Part shown: one piece after another, positions 6,393 through 13,273 of the stretch
How positions within the stretch are numbered: position 1 is the first letter of the stretch
Layout: each line of letters opens with the position of its first letter
Assembly (NCBI GenBank): GCA_900543105.1
Contig: UQQA01000036.1
Coordinates: 1 to 18,511, forward strand
Direction: 5' to 3'
Length of the DNA: 18,511 nucleotides
Origin: an uncultured Ruminococcus sp.
Lineage (GTDB): Bacteria; Bacillota; Clostridia; Oscillospirales; Ruminococcaceae
Translations under genes and position numbers: made by a program
Notes under the pieces: generated by a model
What the model was told of the DNA's origin: nothing
What the model saw: the letters and a program-made list of their open reading frames with translations, nothing else
Databases searched by the model: none

Positions 6393-7244
6393 TTATGAAT
6401 TCGTAAGATGAATGAAAATGTTCTGCAGGTTCATCGGCTCGGCTGTAAGTCCGTCGGAAAGCTCCGCTTCATTGAGCTGACCCTTTATGTAAACAGTCTT
6501 TAAGCCGCCGAGAACGTCCTCGCCCATAAGCTCCCTGCCCTTGGCGAAGCTGTCAACATCAGCCGCTTTGCCCGAAACGCTGTAACCCATCGAACGCACT
6601 TCCTCAACATCATTGTCAAGAAGAAGCTCGCCCTTTTGGATAACGACAGCACGTTCAATTATGCCTGCTGTTTCCTCGATAAGATGCGTCGAGATAACGA
6701 ATGTCGCAGGACGTTCACTGTAGCGGTTCACAATGTGCTTGTAGAAAAGGTCACGGTGGTTTGCGTCAAGTCCGAGAACGGGTTCATCGAAAAATACTAT
6801 AGGCGCACCGCAGGCAAGCGCATTCACAGCCTTTGCAATGGTTCGGTAGCCGGTAGAAAGCTTGGAAAGCTTTCTGTTTGTGTCAAGCTCATATTCCGAG
6901 CAAAGCTTCATAGCATATTCCATGTCAAAATCGGGATAGTAAAACGATGCGGTCCTGAACATATCCCTGACTTTGAGCGACGGATTGTAAAGAAGCTGTT
7001 CGCTCATCAGATGTGTCTTGCCGAGTGCGCTGTCGTTGCCGCTTGCATTAACTCCGTCAATAAGGACCTCGCCCGAGTCGGCAAAAGTCCTGCCCGAAAT
7101 GATGTTGAGCAGGGTGGATTTTCCTGCGCCGTTTCTGCCGAGCAGACCGTAAATGCAGTTTTCTTTGAATGTTACACTTACGTTGTTCAGCGCAGTGGTT
7201 TTGCCGTAGTTTTTTGTCAGATTTCTGACTTCAATTTTGCTCAT
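6393..7244 (-). CDS. ABC transporter ATP-binding protein (YtrB-like)
   Basis: This 283-residue ATPase energises the adjacent permease at the inner face of the membrane. Motifs are Walker A GRNGAGKST (36-44), Walker B IVFFDEP (149-155) followed by the D-loop GLDA, and the switch His in ISTHLIEE (His187). The signature is the divergent LSTGYR (129-134) instead of LSGGQ, as is common in GntR-linked ABC ATPases. The ATG at 7242-7244 is preferred. A GTG three codons earlier is possible but is only 2 nt from the purine-rich tract. The start lies inside the end of the GntR gene (14-nt overlap, ATGAGCAAAATTGA), which points to translational coupling. About 70 residues after the Walker B region end in a small alpha/beta extension typical of the family. 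Confidence 0.93.
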   Translation of the reverse strand: MSKIEVRNLTKNYGKTTALNNVSVTFKENCIYGLLGRNGAGKSTLLNIISGRTFADSGEVLIDGVNASGNDSALGKTHLMSEQLLYNPSLKVRDMFRTASFYYPDFDMEYAMKLCSEYELDTNRKLSKLSTGYRTIAKAVNALACGAPIVFFDEPVLGLDANHRDLFYKHIVNRYSERPATFVISTHLIEETAGIIERAVVIQKGELLLDNDVEEVRSMGYSVSGKAADVDSFAKGRELMGEDVLGGLKTVYIKGQLNEAELSDGLTAEPMNLQNIFIHLTNS

Positions 7245-7608
7245 TTCCGTCACAGCCTTTCTCTATCATATTGATGATCTCATTTTTTGTGATGCCAAGC
7301 TTCGATGCCTCGCTGATGAGCGACTTGATGTACTTGTCGCAGAATTCCTGTTTGCGCTCACTGCGAATTTTCTGCTCCGCACCCGTGCATACGAACATAC
7401 CAAGACCTCTTTTCTTGTAGATTATTTCTTTGTCGACCAAGATGTTTACCCCTTTGAGGGCAGTTGCGGGATTTATCCTGTACATCGCAGATATTTCCGT
7501 TGTAGACGGTATCTGCGTTTCTTCGGGGAAAACTCCCGTGAGGATATTTTCCTCGATCCATTCAGCCATTTGAATGTAGATAGGCTTTTCACCGTCAAAG
7601 TTAGCCAA
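7231..7608 (-). CDS. GntR-family transcriptional regulator, YtrA subfamily
   Basis: The 125-residue protein has an N-terminal winged helix (about 8-75) with the GntR pattern PIYIQMAEWIEENILTGVF then IPSTTEISAMYRINPATALKG, followed by a short helical C-terminus (about 85-120) instead of a large effector domain. That short tail defines the YtrA subfamily, whose members repress ABC transporter operons. The start is TTG at 7606-7608, with aaggag 8 nt upstream; the nearby ATG is out of frame. It is the first gene of a three-gene operon with ATPase and permease. Inverted and direct repeats overlapping its promoter (7632-7671) are the likely operator, so it probably autoregulates. The inducer is unknown. 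Confidence 0.92.
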   Translation of the reverse strand: MANFDGEKPIYIQMAEWIEENILTGVFPEETQIPSTTEISAMYRINPATALKGVNILVDKEIIYKKRGLGMFVCTGAEQKIRSERKQEFCDKYIKSLISEASKLGITKNEIINMIEKGCDGNEQN

Positions 7609-7631
7609 TATATCATCTCCTTGCTTGCTTA

Positions 7632-7683
7632 TTAGTTAATTACTTGTGTAACTAACTATATCACTAACTATCTATTTTGTCAA
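7632..7683 (-). promoter_or_regulatory. Promoter and likely GntR operator of the ABC operon
   Basis: On the - strand TTGACA (7683-7678) and TATAGT (7660-7655) have a 17-bp spacer. An inverted repeat ttagtta/taactaa (7632-7638 and 7649-7655) abuts and overlaps the -10 box. The 9-mer actaactat occurs as a direct repeat at 7651-7659 and 7663-7671, 12 bp apart, across the -10 box and spacer. This is a plausible binding site for the GntR protein encoded just downstream. Confidence 0.7.
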
Positions 7684-7739
7684 TACAGGAATAATATTTT
7701 TGTGAAATGTTACAAAATATTGCTTGCGTTTATAGCAAA

Positions 7740-7776
7740 AACAGCCATATCCGAGAATGACCCGAATATGGCTGTT
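7740..7776 (-). terminator. Intrinsic terminator of the GH59 gene
   Basis: An 11-bp perfect stem (aacagccatat 7740-7750 with atatggctgtt 7766-7776) has a 15-nt loop and a run of U on the - strand (tttttgct). It lies 18 bp past the GH59 stop codon. Confidence 0.8.
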
Positions 7777-7794
7777 GTAATCTCATATAAAGTT

Positions 7795-10200
7795 TTATTT
7801 TACGGAAAAAGGAACGTTTCCGCCCGTGAATTGAACGCTGTCAGCCGAGAATACACCCGAAACAATTTCAATTTCGACCGTGTGCAAACCGTCAGCAAGT
7901 CCGTCAATGCCATAAGCAATGTCACGGGCTTCACATTCGGGAACGGAAAAGCCTTCTGCGGCGGTTTTTCCGTCAATTTTTACGTTAATGACCGCGTTCT
8001 GCTTGTTTTCGCCGACAACAGCAAAGCCGTTTCCGCTGAATTTTACCGTCATGACCGCTCCTGCACTGCCGTTTGAAAGCGTTCGCTTGTAATTTGCAAA
8101 GCTGCCCGTTGTGATATGCACCCAAGCGCCCGAATAATCACAGCAAAGGTCGGTGTTGTCATAGCGTGTGACATAACAGTTCCCGTTCGGTTCAATGAGA
8201 AGATGAGCGAACATATTTCGGTCGAACGAGCTGTAAAATGCGGCTCTTCCTGCGCTCTGAACGCACTTGTCTGTGAAGTCGATGACATTTTTACCGCCGA
8301 TGAAGCATTTGATATTTCCGTCCTGAACGGAAATTTTCAGCGGTGTGAAATCGTGGACGTTCGCCTTGCAAGAGCCGCTTTCAAGCACTTTTTTGTTCTT
8401 CATAAGCGAGTAAGTTCCGTCCTCGGAGAGCTTGAGCCAGTAACCGCTTTCGCCCTTATGACCCTCGTTGTAGCGAAGTCCGATGCCTGCATAATTCTTG
8501 TCCGGTTCGGCACTTTCGCAAAGCTTTACCTCGGCGGAAACGCTGTAATTGTACCAGCGGTCATCACCGAAATTCGTTGTCGGGTTCGGCGTGTAACCCC
8601 ATTCCTCGGCTTTTGTTTCGGGCGTTATCTGCTGAACGAGAACATTTCTGCCGCCGATGCATTCGACCTCGAAAGCGCCGCCCTCGTCCGTGGTGAACTT
8701 CGGCGCACCGCCCCTTGCTCGGAGAAATTCCTCGCCGTAATCAAAATCATCGGAGTAGGGGAGAGCGAGGACAGTACGCTCGCTTTCGGGCATATTTACA
8801 AAGTCGTTCACGGCTTTGACCGTGGATAAAGTTATCATTGAGAAAGGCTTCACGGTCACGGTGTAGGAATATTTTCCGCCGCTTTCGGTCGGTGTTATTG
8901 TGTCAATTTTTTTAAAATAATTCTCGTCATAACTGCCGTTGTCGGGACCTCTCGTTTCCCGGACATCGATATCGGACGAAGCTTTTGCAAGGTCGGAAAC
9001 GATGATATCGTAAACGATAGGCTCGGAAGTCGAGTTCGTGATAACTGTGCTGTAGTCGCCGCTGTCGGGGTCGCAGGCTGTGATATAGCTGAAAACGGAA
9101 TCGACAAGCGCATGACCGTCACCGCCCGTTTTTGCGTCAGCGTGGCAAGCGCCGTCAATGTATGTCCAGCCTCTTTTGATGAACTGCGAAAAATGCAGTG
9201 ACATAAAAAATCCGCTGTCGAGGTAATAATATCCGCTCCAAGGGTCGCAGGCGGAGATGAGCTGCTTCTGACAGTAGCAAACGCCGTCATAATAAGCCGC
9301 AATGACGGGCTGTAATTCGCACATCGTCATTTTGCCGCTTGCATACATCATTATAAGTCGGTTGGCGATGTCGAGAACGCCGTTTAGGTCGCCCAGTCCC
9401 GAACCGTTCCCGTCAAAACGGTATGTGCCCTGCGAGTAACTCATGGACGAGCTTCCTTCGCTGAACCAAAGCTCCTTGCCGTACTCCGCCGCAAGCTTTT
9501 TCGCCGCATCGGTAGACATACTCGTATAATGACTGCCGACAACATCGACCGCCGCCATAAGCTTTTCGTCCTCAAACATTCTGTCGGCAAAGCTCCATGT
9601 GCAGACCTCTTCACCGCCGACTATCTTAATTTTTGAATAATCATAAGGACAGTCTGTTTCGCTTTTCAAATGCTCCGAAAGGTACTTTGCCCATTCAAGA
9701 TCGGCACCTCGCTCGTTGCGCACAACACTCACATAATCGAACTTCAAGCCGTATGTTTCATACGCCGCATCAAGCGTTTCCTTGTACCATTTGTAACGTG
9801 CGGCGTGAACATCATCAGCCTTTGTCACCCATAGCGGTTCGCTCCACCAGAGCATATCAAGCTCCAGATCGGGGTTTATCTTCTTTGCGTCAGCGGCGAG
9901 CTGATATCCTGCACCGCGCGTAACATCGGCTTTTTCGTCCTCATAACGTTTTACGCAGGGTTCGGTTCCCGATGATGAATTCACGTCCGAACCCATTTCA
10001 AGCTTCAGAAAATTCACACCGATGCCGTGCTTGCCGAATGTGTATTCGAGTATTTCATTGTATCTGTCCGGGTGTTCCGATTTATAGTCGAGCAGAAGCC
10101 GTGAGGAATTGTTTCCCGTGACCATTCCCACACCTCGAAAGCGCATATTTAAAGCCGTATTCGCATTTTTACCGTCAATATAGAAGCTTGCTTTTTTCAT
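7795..10200 (-). CDS. GH59 family glycosidase (galactocerebrosidase-like beta-galactosidase)
   Basis: The 801-residue protein aligns by eye with human galactocerebrosidase (GALC) motifs. FRGVGMVTGNNSSRLLLDY matches the GALC [20 protein letters not shown] region, and LKLEMGSDVNSSSGTEP matches LKVEIGGDGQTTDGTEP. VRNER carries the proton donor (Glu163), ELWFSEGSS carries the nucleophile (Glu248), and ACDPWSGYYYLDS matches AQEPWSGHYVVES. A TIM barrel (about 10-340) is followed by beta domains, with a lectin-like region near 480-640 and an extra C-terminal beta domain (about 650-801). The ATG at 10198-10200 has aaagga 8 nt upstream; earlier in-frame starts lack this. It has no signal peptide, so it should act in the cytoplasm on imported galactosides; the true substrate is unknown. 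It has its own promoter downstream of an araC-type gene, which may regulate it. Confidence 0.88.
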   Translation of the reverse strand: MKKASFYIDGKNANTALNMRFRGVGMVTGNNSSRLLLDYKSEHPDRYNEILEYTFGKHGIGVNFLKLEMGSDVNSSSGTEPCVKRYEDEKADVTRGAGYQLAADAKKINPDLELDMLWWSEPLWVTKADDVHAARYKWYKETLDAAYETYGLKFDYVSVVRNERGADLEWAKYLSEHLKSETDCPYDYSKIKIVGGEEVCTWSFADRMFEDEKLMAAVDVVGSHYTSMSTDAAKKLAAEYGKELWFSEGSSSMSYSQGTYRFDGNGSGLGDLNGVLDIANRLIMMYASGKMTMCELQPVIAAYYDGVCYCQKQLISACDPWSGYYYLDSGFFMSLHFSQFIKRGWTYIDGACHADAKTGGDGHALVDSVFSYITACDPDSGDYSTVITNSTSEPIVYDIIVSDLAKASSDIDVRETRGPDNGSYDENYFKKIDTITPTESGGKYSYTVTVKPFSMITLSTVKAVNDFVNMPESERTVLALPYSDDFDYGEEFLRARGGAPKFTTDEGGAFEVECIGGRNVLVQQITPETKAEEWGYTPNPTTNFGDDRWYNYSVSAEVKLCESAEPDKNYAGIGLRYNEGHKGESGYWLKLSEDGTYSLMKNKKVLESGSCKANVHDFTPLKISVQDGNIKCFIGGKNVIDFTDKCVQSAGRAAFYSSFDRNMFAHLLIEPNGNCYVTRYDNTDLCCDYSGAWVHITTGSFANYKRTLSNGSAGAVMTVKFSGNGFAVVGENKQNAVINVKIDGKTAAEGFSVPECEARDIAYGIDGLADGLHTVEIEIVSGVFSADSVQFTGGNVPFSVK

Positions 10201-10257
10201 AATTACGATCCTTTCTTCCCGTATATTTTCAGCCTTGAAAATCATTTCCATAAGAAG

Positions 10258-10299
10258 ATGATACCATAAATACAGCAGTTCTTCAATCGTAAATATTTA
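10258..10299 (-). promoter_or_regulatory. Promoter of the GH59 gene with adjacent palindrome
   Basis: On the - strand TTGAAG (10286-10281) and TATCAT (10263-10258) have a 17-bp spacer, and a TGG precedes the -10 box. A perfect 10-bp palindrome TAAATATTTA (10290-10299) sits 3 bp upstream of the -35 box, a position suited to an activator site. Assignment to the AraC protein is inference. Confidence 0.55.
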
Positions 10300-10321
10300 T
10301 CTTACTCTTAAAATCTGAACA

Positions 10322-11140
10322 TCACCTGATGCCGTGCATATTTCTGTAAAGGCTCGGTGAAACACCTTCATATCGGCGGAAAACTATCCCGAAATAGTTC
10401 GGGTCGGGGTATCCCGAGAGTTCACCTATTCGGGAAATGCTTTCGTCCGTGGTTTCAAGCAAAGACTTTGCGTGTGAAATGCGTTTGAGCGCAACATATT
10501 CCATAGGCCGAAGTCCGAAACGTGCCTTGAAAAGACGGCAGAAATGCTGTTCCGAAATATTCGCCAGCGAAGCAAGCGCACCGAGCGTTATATCCTCGCT
10601 GAAATGCTCATTTATGTAGCGCACAGCGGATTCGGTCACGCTGTCGGCGGCAAGGTCATTTCCTCGCTTTTGACAAAATATTTTCCGCATTTCGAGTATG
10701 TATTCATAGAGAAGTCGGGAGCATTTTTCGGGGTCGCTGTCGGGTTCTTTCGCCGCCGAAAGGAGCAAATTGAACATCGAGCGCACGGTCTCGTTCGCCG
10801 AATTTTCCGCAATGCCGTATTCGCCGAAGCCGAGCGTTTTCATAAGCTCGGAAAGATGTTCGCCTCTGAAAACGACCCAGTTCGTTGTAAAGACATCACC
10901 GTTCGGGTAATATTCGTGCGGAACGCCCTTTGCCGCATAAAGAATACTGCCCGTGTTCAGCGGAAAGCTTTTGCCGCCGATGCTGAACGTTCCCGACCCT
11001 TCGCTGACGAAAAGAAACTGGTGCGAAGCAAGTCCGTTTTCACGGATAACGTGATATTCGGGTTCGGAAATGCCTATCCCCGAAACATAGAACGGCAGTT
11101 CGGTCTGCCTGCCGATGACTGGATAAATCGAGCAATACAT
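10322..11140 (-). CDS. AraC-family transcriptional regulator
   Basis: The 272-residue protein has an N-terminal cupin-type sensor domain (about 15-140, with HQFLFVSEGSGTFSIGG and GSILYAAKGVPHEYYP) and a C-terminal double helix-turn-helix (about 165-270). That domain carries the typical pattern YINEHFSEDITLGALASLAN, SEQHFCRLFKARFGLRPMEYV and ISRIGELSGYPDPNYFGIVFRRYEGVSPSLYR. Such proteins usually activate sugar-use genes, and the next gene on the same strand is the GH59 enzyme. Its ATG (11138-11140) shares one base with the stop codon of the YolD-like gene (TAATG) and uses a gggggtaaatta ribosome binding site inside that gene. It therefore seems translationally coupled to the polymerase/YolD operon, an odd place for a sugar regulator. 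Confidence 0.92.
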   Translation of the reverse strand: MYCSIYPVIGRQTELPFYVSGIGISEPEYHVIRENGLASHQFLFVSEGSGTFSIGGKSFPLNTGSILYAAKGVPHEYYPNGDVFTTNWVVFRGEHLSELMKTLGFGEYGIAENSANETVRSMFNLLLSAAKEPDSDPEKCSRLLYEYILEMRKIFCQKRGNDLAADSVTESAVRYINEHFSEDITLGALASLANISEQHFCRLFKARFGLRPMEYVALKRISHAKSLLETTDESISRIGELSGYPDPNYFGIVFRRYEGVSPSLYRNMHGIR

Positions 11141-11565
11141 TAATTTACCCCCATACTTATCTTTAAAATATTGTCAAGCCAGATCTCGGTGCGGTCGGTG
11201 AAGATCATCTTCCGTTCGATCTCATCTATTCGCCTGACAGAACCGCTGAAAAGCGTTATCGCACCGCCCTCTTTGAGTGCATCGGGAATGAAAAATGTCA
11301 CGGTCACTTCGGGGCGTTCGTCTATCCGCTCGGTGATGATGCGAAGCTTTTCATTCAGTTCGTCCTGCATCGTTTCGGTAAGCTCGGGCTTTTCGGAGGT
11401 AAGTCGGGCAGCTTCGTCGGTGCAGTCCTCAAATCCCGTCAGAGCCGCAAACGGGGCAAACTGCGCCGCACGGCTTATCCTCGACATTGGCTGTCGGGCT
11501 GCCGATGTGTGGTGCGGCAGGTTGATTATATCGTCATATTTATGAGTTGCTTTTAGCGCAGACAA
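11140..11565 (-). CDS. YolD-like protein
   Basis: This 141-residue protein contains the YolD-like family pattern: SRISRAAQFAPFAALTGFED (28-47), a helical stretch rich in Glu (55-80), then a beta-rich half with VTVTFFIPDALKEGGAI and an R-x-I-D-E-I-E motif. YolD-like proteins are commonly encoded next to UvrX/UmuC-type Y-family polymerases and are thought to act with them, though the biochemical role is unsettled. The start is TTG at 11563-11565, with ggagg 7 nt upstream. It lies 23 nt after the polymerase gene and overlaps the AraC start by one base, so it is the middle gene of an SOS-type operon. Confidence 0.85.
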   Translation of the reverse strand: MSALKATHKYDDIINLPHHTSAARQPMSRISRAAQFAPFAALTGFEDCTDEAARLTSEKPELTETMQDELNEKLRIITERIDERPEVTVTFFIPDALKEGGAITLFSGSVRRIDEIERKMIFTDRTEIWLDNILKISMGVN

Positions 11566-11588
11566 GACCTTTCCTCCCTTTGAAAAAT

Positions 11589-13088
11589 TTACGCCTTGTG
11601 ACCGCCGACCTGACCGTTCCGTTCGCGCGCGGTCGCTCCGTCCTCAAAGTTCATACCTCGCAGAACGGCGTTTTTTCCGTATTTTTTCTTTATTTCAAGC
11701 ATTGAGAGCTGCATTGCTTTTTCACGGCGCAGACGTTCCTTTTCAGCGGCTTTTTCACGTTCGAGCTTTTCTGTATCGGTGAAAAAATCAAGCTGAACGA
11801 CTTCTTCGGTTTCATCGGAAGTCTGCTTCTCGCTGACAATATGATTTGCCACAACATACATTCGCCGAACGGAGAGTGACGGGTCGGTTATGCGGTCGTA
11901 AAGCTCCGCAACTGCGTCCGTTATTATCCGTGACGAAGCCGTTCTGAACGGGAGATTTATCGTTCCGTGGGCAGGCTTCGGTATCTTCCTGCCGTAGCGG
12001 TCAACGGTGCTTTCGCCCTTGTAGCCGATGTTTTCCTTGTCATAGCCGATAGTGAGAACGATCTGATCGGTGACGAGCCGCTTGTCTACAAGGTCGAGCG
12101 AAAGCATATCAGCCATTTCACGGATAACGATGCGTGCCTTTGCAACGTTGTAGGCACATTGAAGAACTTGCCCCGTGCTCAGGCTGTTTGATTCGGGACG
12201 GTAGGATTTTATGTCCGCAATGGTGCAGGGTTCGTAACCCCAAGCGTGGTCGATGAGAAGCTCCGCATTTACGCCGAAAAGCTTGTAAAGGAAATTTTCT
12301 TCATTCGGGTCGAGCGAAGCACGGGCAATGTCCCCCATTGTGTGAAGTCCGCTTTTTTCAAGCTTGTCGGCATAGCCCTTTCCCACACGCCAGAAATCCG
12401 TGAGCGGTGTATGCGCCCACAGGAACCGCCGATAGTTCATCTCGTCAAGAGCGGCGATGCGAACGCCGTTTTTGTCGGCTTGGATATGCTTGGCAACGAT
12501 GTCCATTGCAATTTTGCAAAGATAAAGATTCGTTCCGATGCCTGCGGTGGCGGTTATGCCCGTTTTGTCCATAACATCGTTGATAAGCATTGCCGCAAAC
12601 TCACGGGGAGAAAGCTTGTAGGTGTCAAGATAAGCAGTCGCGTCGATGAAAACCTCGTCCACGGAATAGATATGAATGTCCTCGGGGGCGACGTATTTCA
12701 GATATATTTCATATATGTGAGTGCTGACCTCCATATATTTTGCCATCTGCGGAGGTGCAACGATGTAGTCAAGCTCGAGCGACGGGTCTTTGGCAAGCTC
12801 TTCGGCATAATAGGACTTGCCGCTGAATTTTCGGTTCGGTGCTTTGTATCGGCGCTCGTTGTTGACCTGCTTCACGTGTTCAATTACCTCAAAAAGACGC
12901 GCTCTGCCTGATATCCCGTGTGCTTTGAGCGAGGGCGAAACGGCAAGGCAGATAGTTTTTTCCGTTCGTGACGGGTCGGCGACAACAAGATTCACGCCGA
13001 GCGGATCAAGTCCTCGCCCGACACATTCAACCGAAGCATAAAATGATTTTAAGTCTATTGCAATATATATCCGATCATGCTGTTCCAT
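11589..13088 (-). CDS. Y-family DNA polymerase (UmuC/DinB-like, UvrX type)
   Basis: The 499-residue translesion polymerase has the catalytic palm motifs IDLKSFYASVE (Asp12, with Tyr17 at the expected steric-gate position) and YSVDEVFID (Asp144, Glu145). The thumb/helix-hairpin-helix region is near 215-260 (FWRVGKGYADKLEKSGLHTMGDIA) and the little finger near 290-410. A charged Lys/Glu/Arg-rich helix (about 430-465) and the terminal RNGQVGGHKA block, typical of Firmicutes members of this group, close the protein. It copies damaged DNA with low fidelity. The ATG follows gggag by 7 nt. A LexA/DinR-type box overlaps its promoter region, so it should be induced by DNA damage. A YolD-like gene follows after 23 nt. 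No beta-clamp motif could be assigned with certainty. Confidence 0.94.
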   Translation of the reverse strand: MEQHDRIYIAIDLKSFYASVECVGRGLDPLGVNLVVADPSRTEKTICLAVSPSLKAHGISGRARLFEVIEHVKQVNNERRYKAPNRKFSGKSYYAEELAKDPSLELDYIVAPPQMAKYMEVSTHIYEIYLKYVAPEDIHIYSVDEVFIDATAYLDTYKLSPREFAAMLINDVMDKTGITATAGIGTNLYLCKIAMDIVAKHIQADKNGVRIAALDEMNYRRFLWAHTPLTDFWRVGKGYADKLEKSGLHTMGDIARASLDPNEENFLYKLFGVNAELLIDHAWGYEPCTIADIKSYRPESNSLSTGQVLQCAYNVAKARIVIREMADMLSLDLVDKRLVTDQIVLTIGYDKENIGYKGESTVDRYGRKIPKPAHGTINLPFRTASSRIITDAVAELYDRITDPSLSVRRMYVVANHIVSEKQTSDETEEVVQLDFFTDTEKLEREKAAEKERLRREKAMQLSMLEIKKKYGKNAVLRGMNFEDGATARERNGQVGGHKA

Positions 13089-13110
13089 ACTCTCACTCCC
13101 TTTGTTCTAT

Positions 13111-13152
13111 ATTATAGCATATATGTTCGATTTTTGCAAGAACCTTTGTTCG
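13111..13152 (-). promoter_or_regulatory. SOS promoter with LexA/DinR box
   Basis: On the - strand TTGCAA (13139-13134) and TATAAT (13116-13111) have a 17-bp spacer. The perfect Gram-positive LexA core GAAC-N4-GTTC lies at 13140-13151 (full CGAACAAAGGTTCT on the - strand, 13152-13139), touching the -35 box. A further half-site CGAAC lies in the spacer (13129-13125). LexA bound here would block the polymerase operon. Confidence 0.85.
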
Positions 13153-13200
13153 ATTTTTAAAAATATTTTTTGTCTTGGCTTGTATTTTTTGATGAAATGC

Positions 13201-13229
13201 TTGATTTTTTGACGAAAATTTACTATAAT
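13201..13229 (+). promoter_or_regulatory. Promoter of the CapA-like lipoprotein gene
   Basis: TTGATT (13201-13206) and a perfect TATAAT (13224-13229) have a 17-bp spacer, 44 bp before the ATG. It is divergent from the SOS promoter; the LexA box lies about 50 bp upstream of this -35 box, so joint control is unlikely. Confidence 0.7.
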
Positions 13230-13273
13230 TATGAAAACAATATTTCAACAATTATTTTTTGAGGGGTAACAAA

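Noticed and set aside
8116..8829. 237-codon + strand open frame inside the GH59 gene
   Set aside because: It is antisense to conserved GH59 sequence, with no ribosome binding site and no known motif.
12246..12911. 221-codon + strand open frame opposite the Y-family polymerase
   Set aside because: Shadow of the polymerase catalytic region; the real frame carries all catalytic motifs.
13259..13273. TTG start for the CapA-like protein five codons upstream
   Set aside because: It would place the ribosome binding site inside the coding sequence and lengthen the signal peptide's charged region for no reason; ATG at 13274 has ideal spacing.
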